Shown: positions 17,637-26,819, counted from the first letter of the stretch. The stretch is 64,000 bases of DNA from Marinobacter sp. (GCA_030149475.1 JASBRL010000082.1:1-64000), one strand, 5' to 3'. Translations and numbers: made by a program. Notes: generated from the sequence alone by a model not told the origin.

Positions 17637-18614
17637 TCAGGCGCTCCGACCTTCTTGTGCATGACCAAGCCTGAGCAGGAACCACTTGGAGATCGCCAGC
17701 ACAACGAACGTAATCATGAACAGGATCAGACCCAGAGCAATCAGTGAGGACATGTGCAGACCGTCTGCCTCGTTGAATTCGTTGGCCAGCGTCGACGCAA
17801 TGGTCGAGCCCGGGTAAAACAGTCCGGCCATCAGTTCCTGGGCGTTACCCACCACAAAGGTGACCGCCATGGTTTCGCCCAGCGCCCGGCCCAGTCCCAG
17901 CATTATGCCGCCAATGACACCCACTTTGGTGTAGGGCAGGATGACCGTCCAGATCACTTCCCAGGTGGTGGAGCCCATGGCATAGGCCGACTCCTTGAGA
18001 TCCTTCGGCACCACATCGAACATGTCTCGCATAACCGAGGCAATGAACGGAATAATCATGATGGCCAGGATAAAACCGGCGGTGAACAGACTCACCCCGA
18101 TCGGCGGGCCCTGGAAAAACTGGCCGATCAGCGGCAGTTCACCCAGTGTATCTGTTAGCAGGGGTTGCAGGTTTTCGGAAAACCAGGGCGCAAAATAAAA
18201 CAGGCCCCACATGCCGTAGATGATCGAGGGAACCGCAGCCAGCAACTCCACCGCAATCCCCACCGGCCTCTTCAGCCACACCGGCGCCATCACGCTGATA
18301 AACAGGGCGATACCAAAACTGACCGGTATACCGATCAAAATCGCGATCAGGGAGGTCACCAGGGTACCCACGATGGGAATCAGCGCACCGTATTGGTCAT
18401 TCACCACGTCCCACTTGGCGCTCACAAAAAAATCCAGACCAAAAGTCTGGAAGGTGGGCCAGGCATCCTTGAACAGCATCACGATGATCGCCGCAAGCAC
18501 TACCAGAACCATGGACGCGAAGAAAAAGGCCACGCCCTTGAAGGCCTTGTCGGCCAGCGCGCCGCTGGCACCGCGCCGTGAATGTTTCGAAGACTGTGTC
18601 TCTGGCACTGCCAT
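17637..18614 (-). CDS. pstC: Phosphate ABC transporter permease PstC
   Basis: A 325-residue inner-membrane permease pairing with PstA. It has an N-terminal cytosolic stretch, then about six helices; [31 protein letters not shown] and the EAA-like loop [21 protein letters not shown] are characteristic. [16 protein letters not shown] follows. It begins 134 bases after the pstS stop. A strong hairpin at 18702-18730 lies in that gap and probably lowers pstCAB expression relative to pstS. Confidence 0.95.
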   Translation of the reverse strand: MAVPETQSSKHSRRGASGALADKAFKGVAFFFASMVLVVLAAIIVMLFKDAWPTFQTFGLDFFVSAKWDVVNDQYGALIPIVGTLVTSLIAILIGIPVSFGIALFISVMAPVWLKRPVGIAVELLAAVPSIIYGMWGLFYFAPWFSENLQPLLTDTLGELPLIGQFFQGPPIGVSLFTAGFILAIMIIPFIASVMRDMFDVVPKDLKESAYAMGSTTWEVIWTVILPYTKVGVIGGIMLGLGRALGETMAVTFVVGNAQELMAGLFYPGSTIASTLANEFNEADGLHMSSLIALGLILFMITFVVLAISKWFLLRLGHAQEGRSA

Positions 18615-18701
18615 GGGTTCTCCCGCCTGGCATCAAAATCGTTTCATGATGGACATCGGCCCTGGGGCCATTTCCGGGTGGAGCGATTATGCCACAACAA
18701 C

Positions 18702-18730
18702 AAAGGACGGGCGAAGATCGCCCGTCCTTT
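18702..18730 (-). terminator. Intercistronic hairpin between pstS and pstC
   Basis: A perfect 13-base stem, AAAGGACGGGCGA and TCGCCCGTCCTTT, with a three-base loop. On the minus strand it ends in TTTGTTGTTG, a weak T-tract, so it probably acts as an attenuator or mRNA stabiliser that lets the binding protein be made in excess. Confidence 0.7.
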
Positions 18731-18748
18731 GATTCATCAACCCTGATT

Positions 18749-19789
18749 TTACTTGAGGTTGATTTTCTCTTTCCAGGACGACTCGATCAGCTTCGCAACG
18801 CTTGGCGGGATCGGAATGTAGTGCAGTTCCTGGGCCGCCGGCTGGCCATTGGCCATGGACCACTTGAAGAAATCCAGTACGGCTTTGACCTGGGCCGGAT
18901 TCTCGGGGTTCGTATGCACGATGGCAAAGGTAGAGCCAGTGATCGGCCAGCTGTTCTTGCCCGGCTGGTTGGTCAGCACAACACGGAAGCCCGGAGTACC
19001 TTTCCAGTCAGCACCTGCAGCGGCAGCGGCGAAGTTGTCGCTGGTCGGGGCAACCCGGTTACCTTCACGGTTGATCATGTCCATGTAGCCCAGCTTGTTT
19101 TCCAGCGCGTAGGCGTACTCAACATAACCAAGAGAACCTTTGATCCGGCTGGTGTAGGATGCCACACCTTCGTTACCTTTACCGCCCAGGTTGCCCTTGG
19201 ACATCCAGTTAACGGTTTTGCCTTCACCCACTTTCTCTTTCCACTCTTTGCTGGCTTTGGCCAGGTAGTTGGTGAAGATGGCCGTGGTGCCGGAAGAATC
19301 AGAGCGGTGAACGACGGTAATCCGCAGGTCAGGCAGATTGGCGTTCGGGTTCAGTTTGGCAATGGCCGGATCATTCCAGTTGGTGATCTTGCCCATCAGG
19401 ATGGCCGCCAGGGTTTCACCGTCAACGGCCAGTTCACCCGGCTTGACACCCGGAATATTGGCGACTGGCACGATGCCGCCCATGATCAGCGGCCACTGGG
19501 TCAGACCGCTTTTTTTCAGGTCGCCGACAGTCAGGGGCGCATCAGACGCACCGAAATCAACGTTTTTGGCCTTGATCTGCTTGATGCCGGCACCGGAGCC
19601 GACTGACTGGTAGTTCACCTCAATACCGGTCTCTTTCTTGTAGGCACTGGCCCACTTGGAAATGATCGGGTAAGCGAAGGAAGACCCGGCGCCAGTAATA
19701 CGTTCAACGCTTGCGGCATGACCCGCTGCGGACACGGACACTGCAGCAGCCGCGAAGATTCCCGCAATCAGCTTTCTGTCGAATTTCAT
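18749..19789 (-). CDS. pstS: Phosphate-binding protein PstS
   Basis: A 346-residue periplasmic phosphate-binding protein. It has a Sec signal peptide (about residues 1-26, cleavage near GHA-AS), then ITGAGSSFAYPI, FGASDAPLT and RSDSSGTTAIFTNYL, which form the phosphate-binding loops. The ATG at 19789 is chosen for its GGAGAGA ribosome binding site and correct signal peptide; the frame stays open far upstream but that extension is not protein-like. A Pho box is at 19905-19922. phoU lies upstream on the same strand with a 256-base gap. Confidence 0.97.
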   Translation of the reverse strand: MKFDRKLIAGIFAAAAVSVSAAGHAASVERITGAGSSFAYPIISKWASAYKKETGIEVNYQSVGSGAGIKQIKAKNVDFGASDAPLTVGDLKKSGLTQWPLIMGGIVPVANIPGVKPGELAVDGETLAAILMGKITNWNDPAIAKLNPNANLPDLRITVVHRSDSSGTTAIFTNYLAKASKEWKEKVGEGKTVNWMSKGNLGGKGNEGVASYTSRIKGSLGYVEYAYALENKLGYMDMINREGNRVAPTSDNFAAAAAGADWKGTPGFRVVLTNQPGKNSWPITGSTFAIVHTNPENPAQVKAVLDFFKWSMANGQPAAQELHYIPIPPSVAKLIESSWKEKINLK

Positions 19790-19904
19790 GAACTCTCTCC
19801 CAAAGCAGTTGGATTCGTCGCCGCACGCGATCCGGTGCAGCTGATGGCCGTATGCCAATCGGTTACTGACATGTCGTGACCTGCGCGCAGTATCTCTGAC
19901 AAAT

Positions 19905-19922
19905 ATGGCAGTTTTATGACAA
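19905..19922 (-). promoter_or_regulatory. Pho box (PhoB-binding site) for pstS
   Basis: Reading the minus strand, TTGTCATAAAACTGCCAT is two 7-base repeats (TTGTCAT, CTGCCAT) separated by AAAA, matching the PhoB consensus CTGTCAT-N4-CTGTCAT with two mismatches. A further TTGTCAG follows. GATACT about ten bases downstream is a plausible -10 box. It predicts induction by phosphate starvation. Confidence 0.85.
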
Positions 19923-20045
19923 TTATGAAAATTGCATTGCCTCCGGTCAAAAGCGGACTGAATCGCAGGCACAGGAAGGAAAACAACGGGGGAGACGCTC
20001 CTCCGGCAGCGGAATCGGGGACCTGCCGGGGGAAGTGCGGGGCAC

Positions 20046-20768
20046 TCAGGAGCCGATAATTTTCTCGGCCCATTCGGTGGACTTATGGCGCACATCCTCG
20101 CCTTCCACCATGTAGATGACATTCTCGGCAATGTTGCAGGCATGGTCACCCACCCGTTCCAGGGCGCGCAAAATCCACATGACCGACATGCACTTGGAGA
20201 TGTTGCGGGCATCTTCCATCATGAAGGTCAGCAGTGAGCGGGCGGCAGCCTTGTACTCCTCGTCAACCCGTTTGTCCTCCTTCATGATCGCGATCGCCGG
20301 TTCGGGATCGAGGCGGGCAAACGCGTCCAGGGAATCCCTCAGCATTCCGCGAACGTGATTACCTATGTGCTGAACTTCCACATAGCCGCGCGGCGCCTGT
20401 CCTTCTTCGGACAGGGTGATCGCGAGTTTGGCGATTTTCTTGGCCTCATCGCCTACCCGCTCCAGATCGGCCACCATCTTGATTACGGCAATCACCAGAC
20501 GGAGGTCCCGGGCTGCCGGTTGCCGGCGGGCAATGATGTTGGTGGCCTCTTCGTCAATCACCAGCTCAAGCCGGTCCACCTGTTTGTCGCCATCCCGGAC
20601 GTTCTCGCCCAGCAGTCCATCACTGTTGATCAGTGCTGTGATGGCATTTTCCACCTGAGACTCAACTATGCCGCCCATTTTCAGGAACTTTGCCTTCAAC
20701 TCGGCAAGATCCTCATTGAACTTGGCCGAGATGTGATCTCCGTAGCTCATATCCTTTTTATCTGGCAT
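20046..20768 (-). CDS. phoU: Phosphate-specific transport system accessory protein PhoU
   Basis: A 240-residue cytosolic protein with two PhoU three-helix-bundle repeats; each has the E/D-x-x-x-D metal-binding pattern (VADLERVGDEAKKIAK near residues 98-113 and RALERVGDHACNIAENVIY near 200-218). The family represses the Pho regulon through PstSCAB-PhoR under phosphate excess. Unusually, phoU is the first gene here, upstream of pstS, rather than last after pstB as in E. coli and Pseudomonas. Confidence 0.96.
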   Translation of the reverse strand: MPDKKDMSYGDHISAKFNEDLAELKAKFLKMGGIVESQVENAITALINSDGLLGENVRDGDKQVDRLELVIDEEATNIIARRQPAARDLRLVIAVIKMVADLERVGDEAKKIAKLAITLSEEGQAPRGYVEVQHIGNHVRGMLRDSLDAFARLDPEPAIAIMKEDKRVDEEYKAAARSLLTFMMEDARNISKCMSVMWILRALERVGDHACNIAENVIYMVEGEDVRHKSTEWAEKIIGS

Positions 20769-21164
20769 ACAACGTGCTCTCCAATACGTAACAGTGCAGG
20801 TCCTGTTCGCGGCAGAAATCGACCCGGCTACCGGAAGTTCTGAATAACGGCGCCGCCTGAAACACCTATCGGCAACGTGAATCAGGCGGACGTTCGGCGG
20901 GCGCGGATCATGTTATGGACTATGGTAGACAACGGCTGTCATACAGAACCGTGTCTCCCAAGGAACCTCTGATTAATATAGATGAGGCGCAAGCCTCCGT
21001 GCAAACGGCCCGGGCCGCTGACTCTTTGCCCGAGCTATACCAAACGGCCATGACAGTTTGATGGCGACCGGAATAAACAACCGGAAAATACAAATATACT
21101 TGCAGAGCGCTCGCTGGCCATTAATATGCGGGCTACTACAAAAACAGTCGAACAGGCGGGCTCA
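20769..21164. other. Divergent intergenic region between phoU and the thioesterase gene
   Basis: It holds promoters for two divergent genes that I could not place confidently, plus a short copy of the dispersed repeat at 20960-21017. CTGTCAT at 20936-20942 is half of a Pho-box-like motif, but no second half follows. No further genes are seen. Confidence 0.4.
20960..21017 (-). repeat. Dispersed palindromic intergenic repeat, copy D (partial)
   Basis: AAGGAACCTCTGATTAAT is the reverse complement of the repeat tail seen at 126-140 and 9096-9110. It is followed by a GAGGC-GCAA-GCCTC hairpin and the palindrome CGGCCCGGGCCG (21006-21017). Homology beyond the tail is not established. Confidence 0.45.
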
Positions 21165-21569
21165 ATGACCAATTACGACGACGATAAACCGACCCCTCGC
21201 GGCGACCTGACCCTCCAGGTGATTCCGCTGCCGGCAGACACCAATGCCAATGGCGATGTCTATGCAGGCTGGGTCGTCAAACAGATGGACCTGGCCGCCG
21301 CCACCGTGGCCGGCCGCATTTCCCTGGGCCGCAATGCCACCGTAGCCCTGGATCGGATGGAGTTTTTGTCGCCCCTACGCGTAGGCTCCCAGGTAGGCTT
21401 TTACTGCGAGCTTGTCGACATTGGCCGCAGCTCCATGAAAATCAACGTGGAAGTCTGGACGCTTGATCGAAACGCCAACCGCCATCGCAAGGTGACCGAA
21501 GCGCTGTTCGTGTATGTGGCCATCGATGAAAACGGCCGGATCCGGGAGGTACCCGACCAGGCCGGTTAA
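21165..21569 (+). CDS. Hotdog-fold acyl-CoA thioesterase (YciA-like)
   Basis: A protein of about 134 residues with the YciA/BACH-type hotdog motif PADTNANGDVYAGWVVKQMD (substrate/CoA-binding loop and catalytic Asp) and VALDRMEFLSPLRVGSQV. The family hydrolyses acyl-CoA thioesters in the cytosol. The ATG at 21165 gives the family N terminus and has an AGGCGGG-like ribosome binding site; a frame from 21126 adds 13 doubtful residues. It is convergent with uvrD. Confidence 0.9.
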   Translation: MTNYDDDKPTPRGDLTLQVIPLPADTNANGDVYAGWVVKQMDLAAATVAGRISLGRNATVALDRMEFLSPLRVGSQVGFYCELVDIGRSSMKINVEVWTLDRNANRHRKVTEALFVYVAIDENGRIREVPDQAG

Positions 21570-21587
21570 TTGCCGCCTTCTTCGGGC

Positions 21588-23753
21588 TCAGCAGGCCTCC
21601 AGCGGCGCAAAGGCCAGCACCAGCCACTTGGCACCCTCGTCAAAGTTGACCTGAACCCGGGTGTGGTGACCGCTTCCCTCGCTGTTCATCACGATGCCCT
21701 CACCGAATTTCGGATGCCTGACTCGCTGACCCAGGGACAACCCGGCCTGCTCCGCCGCCGCGCCATCGGAGAAGGTTTCGTTGGGCCTCTGCACCATCGC
21801 CGGGCGGGTCACGGTATTGCGCAGGCGGACCTCCTGAATACAGTCTCCCGGAATTTCCCGCACGAACCGGGACAACGCATGAAATTTCTCCTGCCCGTAC
21901 AGGCGGCGGGATTCGGCGTATGTCAGCGTCAGGTGTTTCATCGCCCGGGTGATTCCCACATAGGCCAGGCGCCGCTCTTCTTCCATTCGGCCGGGTTCTT
22001 CCAGCGACATACTGTGGGGAAACAGCCCTTCTTCCACGCCGGCCAGAAACACCATGGGGAACTCCAGCCCCTTGGCTGAGTGCAGGGTCATCAACTGAAC
22101 GCTGTCCTCACCGGCCTCCGCCTGGGCTTCGCCCGCATCCAGAGCCGCCTGGGCGACAAATTCCGCGAGTTGATCCTGGTCGTCGTTCACCTCGAAATCC
22201 GCCGTTGCGTTGACCAGCTCATCCAGGTTTTCCGCCCGTGCCTGGCCCTTCTCGCCTTTTTCATTGGCGTGGTAGTCTCGCAAGCCACTGCGGGTGATCG
22301 CCTCCCGGCTTAACCCATGCAGGGTTGAATTGGGCGCCAGCTCCGCCAGCTGCTCGATGATGTCGATAAATTGCTGCAACCCACCCCGCGCACGGCCCTT
22401 GAGCTGCCCTGCAGCGAGCAAGCGATGAGACGCCTCCCAGAGCGACAGGCTCTCCTTCGTGGCCAGTTCACGAATATCCGCCAGGCTCTTGGCACCAATA
22501 CCCCGCGGGGGAATATTGACCACCCGCTCGAACGCTGCCTCGTCATTGCGATAATGCACCAGCCGGAGATAGGCCAACGCGTTGCGGATTTCCTGGCGGT
22601 CGTAAAATCGCAGTCCGCCATAGACCCGATAGGGAATACCCTGTCGCATCAGCGATTCTTCCAGCACCCGTGACTGGGCGTTGGACCGATAGAGTATGGC
22701 GGCCTCACTGCGCAGATTACCCTCGTCCACCCAACTGCTGATGGTATCGGCAATATAATTGGCCTCGTCCTGCTCATTGAAGGCCGCGTACAAACGAATG
22801 GGGTCACCGTCCGGACCGTCACTCCAGAGCTCTTTCCCCAGGCGACCCTGGTTGTTGGCTATGACCGAGTTGGCGGCCTTGAGAATCAACTGTGTAGAGC
22901 GATAATTCTGCTCCAGGCGCACCAGTCTCGAATCCGGGAAATCGCGCTGATACTGCTGAATATTCTCGATCCTGGCGCCACGCCAGCCATAAATGGACTG
23001 ATCGTCATCGCCCACCACCGTCAGCGGCACCCGGTGACCGGCCAGTACCTGAAGCCAGGCGTACTGAATGGTGTTCGTATCCTGGAACTCATCCACCAGA
23101 ATATGGCGGAAACGCCGTTGATAATGGGTCAGCAGCTCGGGCCGATGTAGCCAGAGCTCATGGGAGCGCAGTAACAGCTCACCGAAGTCCACCAGACCAC
23201 TGTGCTGACAAAGTTGCTCGTACCGGCGATAGATCTTCAGCATGGTGTTGTTGAAGTGATCGCCCGGATTGTCCTGAATGTGGTCGGCGCGCAGGCCCTC
23301 GTCTTTCTGGCTGCTGATGTACCACTGGGCCTGCTTGGGCGGCCAGCGACTTTCGTCGATCTGGAATTCGCGGATGACCCGTTTGACCAGCCGCAACTGG
23401 TCATCACTGTCGAGCACCTGAAAGTTTTCCGGCAGGCCCGCATCCTGCCAGTGGGCACGCAGCAGGCGGTGCGCGATGCCATGAAAGGTGCCAAACCACA
23501 GCCCCCGACTGGGCAGATTGGTCATCTGCTCGATGCGATAACGCATTTCCCGGGCGGCCTTATTGGTAAACGTGACCGCCAGCAGGCTGGTTGCCGGCAA
23601 CTGATCCACCTGCATCAGCCAGGCCATCCGGTGGACCAGCACCCGGGTTTTCCCGCTACCGGCTCCGGCCAGCACCAACAGGTGCTCATTCCGGGCGGTT
23701 ACCGCTTCACGCTGGGCCTCGTTGAGGGGGTCGATGATCGGGGAAACGTCCAT
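21588..23753 (-). CDS. uvrD: DNA helicase II UvrD
   Basis: A 721-residue superfamily 1A 3'-5' helicase for nucleotide excision and mismatch repair (E. coli UvrD is 720). Motif I is AGAGSGKTR, motif Ia AVTFTNKAA, motif II VDEFQDTN, motif III VVGDDDQSIYGWRGA, motif IV LEQNYRST, motif V TLHSAKGLEF, motif VI YVGITRAM. The C-terminal Tudor-like tail (LGQRVRHPKFGEGIV) is the UvrD-specific RNA polymerase-binding region, distinguishing it from Rep. It is monocistronic. Confidence 0.97.
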   Translation of the reverse strand: MDVSPIIDPLNEAQREAVTARNEHLLVLAGAGSGKTRVLVHRMAWLMQVDQLPATSLLAVTFTNKAAREMRYRIEQMTNLPSRGLWFGTFHGIAHRLLRAHWQDAGLPENFQVLDSDDQLRLVKRVIREFQIDESRWPPKQAQWYISSQKDEGLRADHIQDNPGDHFNNTMLKIYRRYEQLCQHSGLVDFGELLLRSHELWLHRPELLTHYQRRFRHILVDEFQDTNTIQYAWLQVLAGHRVPLTVVGDDDQSIYGWRGARIENIQQYQRDFPDSRLVRLEQNYRSTQLILKAANSVIANNQGRLGKELWSDGPDGDPIRLYAAFNEQDEANYIADTISSWVDEGNLRSEAAILYRSNAQSRVLEESLMRQGIPYRVYGGLRFYDRQEIRNALAYLRLVHYRNDEAAFERVVNIPPRGIGAKSLADIRELATKESLSLWEASHRLLAAGQLKGRARGGLQQFIDIIEQLAELAPNSTLHGLSREAITRSGLRDYHANEKGEKGQARAENLDELVNATADFEVNDDQDQLAEFVAQAALDAGEAQAEAGEDSVQLMTLHSAKGLEFPMVFLAGVEEGLFPHSMSLEEPGRMEEERRLAYVGITRAMKHLTLTYAESRRLYGQEKFHALSRFVREIPGDCIQEVRLRNTVTRPAMVQRPNETFSDGAAAEQAGLSLGQRVRHPKFGEGIVMNSEGSGHHTRVQVNFDEGAKWLVLAFAPLEAC

Positions 23754-23879
23754 GGGCGGCCATCACTGTATGCGGGTGAATGAAAAACTGGATTATAACA
23801 GGCCCGGCAAGGTCCGTGCTGCCCCGGCAATCGGCGCCTTTCACAGCGAGTCGTTTCGGGGGACAGTAGCGGCTCTGCG

Positions 23880-23909
23880 CGGGCACGGGATCTGCGGGCA
23901 CGGGATCTG
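23880..23909. repeat. Tandem duplication of a 15-base unit
   Basis: CGGGCACGGGATCTG occurs twice in perfect tandem upstream of the uvrD promoter region. It is a simple duplication with no evident role. Confidence 0.8.
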
Positions 23910-23912
23910 AGT

Positions 23913-24131
23913 GTGCGGGTGATAACTCCCGTATTCATGCCCGCCAGCGGCAAGGTCGAGGTAACCCCGGCGGACCCGCAACGGGGCGATGTACCGTACT
24001 ACCTGTTACCGCTGCCGGAGGAGTACAGGGATCAGGCCCGGGCGCGGAAGGCCATGCAGGTGCAGTTTGCCGGCGGTCGATCCGTTAGCTGCTCGCCAGC
24101 CTCAGATAAGAACCCGAGTGGCCCGGGATAG
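23913..24131 (+). pseudogene. Short unidentified frame, possible gene fragment
   Basis: A 72-codon frame starting GTG. Residues 20-50 have a balanced, charged composition with a PYYLLPLPEEYRD stretch that looks like true protein, but the last 20 residues are low-complexity and no homology is recognised. There is no clear ribosome binding site. It could be a small real gene, or the 3' part of a decayed one. Confidence 0.25.
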
Positions 24132-24162
24132 ACCACTGGCAGAAAGGTGTGGGCCAGACTGG

Positions 24163-24189
24163 CCTGCCGGCGGCCATGCCGCCGGCAGG
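24163..24189 (-). terminator. Strong hairpin after the gabD-like gene
   Basis: A perfect 12-base stem, CCTGCCGGCGGC and GCCGCCGGCAGG, with a three-base loop, lies just after the dehydrogenase stop on the minus strand. The T-tract is missing, so it may end transcription inefficiently or protect the 3' end. Confidence 0.55.
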
Positions 24190-24195
24190 TTTCAA

Positions 24196-25650
24196 TCAGA
24201 AGCCGCGGGGGATGGTCTGGGGCTCGACAAACTCGAACAGACCTTCCAGCCCGCCTTCGCGTCCGATACCCGAGGCTTTCATGCCACCAAACGGCGCTTC
24301 CGGCGTGGGGCCGGTGCCGGTATTCCAGCCTACATGACCAAATCGTAATCCGGCAGCGACCCGCTGGGCCCGCTCGGCGTCGGCTGTAAACACATAGGCG
24401 GCGAGGCCGAATTCGGTATCGTTACCGGCGTCGATGACTTCCTCTTCGCTCTGGAAAGCGGCCATGGGCACAAGCGGCCCAAAGGTTTCCTCGCGCGAGC
24501 AGGCCATGTCCCGGTTGATACCGCTGAGCACCGTGGGCGGGTAGAACAAATCACTGCCGCTGAGCTCATCAGGCTGGCGGCCCGCCACCAGCCTGGCGCC
24601 ACGTTCGAGGGCATCGCTGACGTGACGACGCACCTTGTCGAATCCGGCCTTGTTGATCAGCGGTCCCAGATCAACCCCCTCTTTCATGCCGTCGCCCACG
24701 GTCATGCGATTGACCCGTTCAGCCAGTTTTTCACCAAACCGGTCCATGACGTTTTCGTGCACGAAGACCCGGTTGGCACAAACACAGGTCTGGCCGCCAC
24801 CGCGGAATTTATTCGCGATCAGATTGTCGGCCGCCGCATCCAGGTCCGCATCTTCAAAAACGATGAACGGCGCGTTGCCGCCCAGTTCCAGGGCCAGTTT
24901 CTTGACCTGCTCCGAGGTGTCGACCAGTAGTTTGCGCCCCACTTCGGTGGACCCGGTAAAGCTCAGCATGGGCACGTCCGGATGCTCGCAAAGCACTTTG
25001 CCGATCACACTGGCCTTGCCCATCACCAGATTGACCATGCCAGCGGGCAGATCCACGTGCTGATCCATCAGGCTGAACAGGGCGATCATTGTCAGCGGCG
25101 TTTCACTTGCGGGCTTGATCACCGACGGGCAGCCGGCTGCCAGAGCCGCGGACAGTTTTTTGGCTATCATACCGATGGGGAAGTTCCACGGCGTAATCAG
25201 ACCGGTCACACCCACCGGGCGATAGTGCACAGTCCAGGTACAATCCTTGGGTTTTTCCGCCAGGGTGTGGGCATCCAGAGCCTGAATGTGCTTGGCGCAG
25301 TAATCGAAAAACCCGGCGGCATAATCCACCTCACCCTGGGCTTCCTTGAGCGGTTTGCCGTGTTCCAGGCAGAGAATACGACCGACTTCCTCGCGGTTTT
25401 CCTTGAGCGCATCACGGATGCCCTCAAGCCAGCCCTGGCGGGCCTCGATACTGTAGGGACGGGTCAGGCGCAACGCCCGGGAACCGGCATCAACGGCGTC
25501 ATTCACATCATCGGCCGTCATCGACGCAACGGCCGCAATTTTCTCGCCGGTCGCCGGGTTGTAGACATCAAACGTGTTGCCATCGGCAGCATCCTGCCAG
25601 CGGCCGCCAATGTAGCCATTCATATGGGTAAGCAAGGGTGACTCAATCAT
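24196..25650 (-). CDS. NAD(P)-dependent succinate-semialdehyde dehydrogenase (GabD-like)
   Basis: A 484-residue aldehyde dehydrogenase. The catalytic Glu lies in LELGGNAPFIVFEDADLD, the catalytic Cys in GQTCVCANRVFV, and the Rossmann loop in FTGSTEVGRKL. The GGGQTCVCANR and APFGGMKASGIGREGG segments place it with the succinate/glutarate-semialdehyde dehydrogenases. This step ends GABA and putrescine catabolism, yielding succinate. It is divergent from an acetylpolyamine amidohydrolase gene 144 bases away, consistent with polyamine use. The exact aldehyde substrate is inferred. Confidence 0.88.
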   Translation of the reverse strand: MIESPLLTHMNGYIGGRWQDAADGNTFDVYNPATGEKIAAVASMTADDVNDAVDAGSRALRLTRPYSIEARQGWLEGIRDALKENREEVGRILCLEHGKPLKEAQGEVDYAAGFFDYCAKHIQALDAHTLAEKPKDCTWTVHYRPVGVTGLITPWNFPIGMIAKKLSAALAAGCPSVIKPASETPLTMIALFSLMDQHVDLPAGMVNLVMGKASVIGKVLCEHPDVPMLSFTGSTEVGRKLLVDTSEQVKKLALELGGNAPFIVFEDADLDAAADNLIANKFRGGGQTCVCANRVFVHENVMDRFGEKLAERVNRMTVGDGMKEGVDLGPLINKAGFDKVRRHVSDALERGARLVAGRQPDELSGSDLFYPPTVLSGINRDMACSREETFGPLVPMAAFQSEEEVIDAGNDTEFGLAAYVFTADAERAQRVAAGLRFGHVGWNTGTGPTPEAPFGGMKASGIGREGGLEGLFEFVEPQTIPRGF

Positions 25651-25793
25651 GTCGTCTCCTTATCGTGTTCTACACGTCAGCCTGTCAGAAGAACCATAGT
25701 GGCTGGTCAGGTATCGGCTGTAAAGTACATCGGTTTTGACCCACAGGAGACGAAGCCTATACTCGGGGGATAACACTTGCAGGAGGTCCGATA

Positions 25794-26801
25794 ATGAAAG
25801 CGTTTTTTCACCCCGCACAGGATCAGCATGTCCCCAAAACCTATTTTACCCGTGGCCAGATGCGTCAGCCCCAGGAGGTTCCTGATCGCACCGGCGAAAT
25901 GCTGACCGGCCTGCAGGCGATGGACATTGAAGTGCTCCAGCCTGCCGACCAGGGCGCTGGCGCCATCTGCGCGGTTCACGACCTGGGCTATCTGCGTTTT
26001 CTGGAATCGGCCCATCGCCGCTGGCCGGACGACTGGGGCGACGAAGTGATTTCCAACATCTTCGTACGCTCGCCAAACCCGCTGCGGGGAATTCTCGCCG
26101 AAGCCGCCCGCTACCAGGCTGACGGCAGTTCGCCGATCGGTGCCAGCACCTGGCATGCGGCCTACTGGTCGGCCCAGAGTGCGCTCGGGGCGGCGGATGC
26201 GCTGATCGCCGGGGACCGTACCGCGTACGCGGTTTGCCGGCCACCGGGGCACCATGCCCGCCGGGATGCGGCCGGAGGATTCTGCTATCTGAACAATGCG
26301 GCCATTGCCGCCCGGCACATGCAGTCACGTTTCCCGCGTATTGCCATTCTGGATACCGACATGCATCACGGCCAGGGTATCCAGGAAATTTTCTACCAAT
26401 GCAGCGATGTACTCTATGTGTCCATCCACGGCGATCCGACCAACTTCTACCCGGTGGTGGCCGGCTACGAAGATGAGCGCGGTGAAGGCGAGGGGTATGG
26501 CTACAACATCAACCTGCCGATGCCCCACGGCTCGTCGGAAGAGGATTTCTTCGTCCGTCTCGAGGAAGCGATGACGGCCATCTCACTGTTTCAGCCCGAT
26601 GCTCTGGTAATGCCGTTGGGCTTTGATATCTACAAGGACGATCCCCAGGCCAAGGTATCGGTAACGTCGGCGGGTTTTCACCGCCTGGGGCAGCGTATCA
26701 GCCAGGCCGGACTGCCAACGCTGGTGGTACAGGAGGGCGGCTACGACCTGGAGAGCCTGAGCGAGAACGTGCAGCAGTTTTTCGGGGGCCTGCGCGTCTG
26801 A
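25794..26801 (+). CDS. Histone deacetylase-family protein (acetylpolyamine amidohydrolase-like)
   Basis: A 335-residue class II HDAC-fold zinc hydrolase. The catalytic His pair is in PPGHHARRDAAGGFCYLNN, and the zinc ligands Asp/His are in DTDMHHGQG, with a third Asp in LGFDIYKDDP. The closest characterised relatives are bacterial acetylpolyamine amidohydrolases that release polyamines from N-acetyl forms. A good AGGAGG ribosome binding site precedes the ATG. Its divergent neighbour is a GabD-like dehydrogenase, which supports a polyamine-catabolism role, though other acetyl-lysine or acetylamine substrates are possible. Confidence 0.88.
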   Translation: MKAFFHPAQDQHVPKTYFTRGQMRQPQEVPDRTGEMLTGLQAMDIEVLQPADQGAGAICAVHDLGYLRFLESAHRRWPDDWGDEVISNIFVRSPNPLRGILAEAARYQADGSSPIGASTWHAAYWSAQSALGAADALIAGDRTAYAVCRPPGHHARRDAAGGFCYLNNAAIAARHMQSRFPRIAILDTDMHHGQGIQEIFYQCSDVLYVSIHGDPTNFYPVVAGYEDERGEGEGYGYNINLPMPHGSSEEDFFVRLEEAMTAISLFQPDALVMPLGFDIYKDDPQAKVSVTSAGFHRLGQRISQAGLPTLVVQEGGYDLESLSENVQQFFGGLRV

Positions 26802-26819
26802 GTTTCCGGTCGATGGCGC

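Larger units (their letters stand above)
23754..24195. other. Intergenic region between uvrD and the gabD-like gene, with possible gene remnant
   Basis: This 442-base region contains a tandem 15-base duplication (23880-23909), a small frame on the plus strand (23913-24131, 72 codons, GTG start) and the gabD-side hairpin (24163-24189). The small frame includes VPYYLLPLPEEYRDQARARK, which looks protein-like, but I do not recognise it. It lacks a clear ribosome binding site, and may be a remnant. Confidence 0.4.

Noticed and set aside
20936-20942. CTGTCAT half Pho-box motif between phoU and the thioesterase gene
   Set aside because: The second heptad of a Pho box is missing at the required spacing, so it is probably chance.
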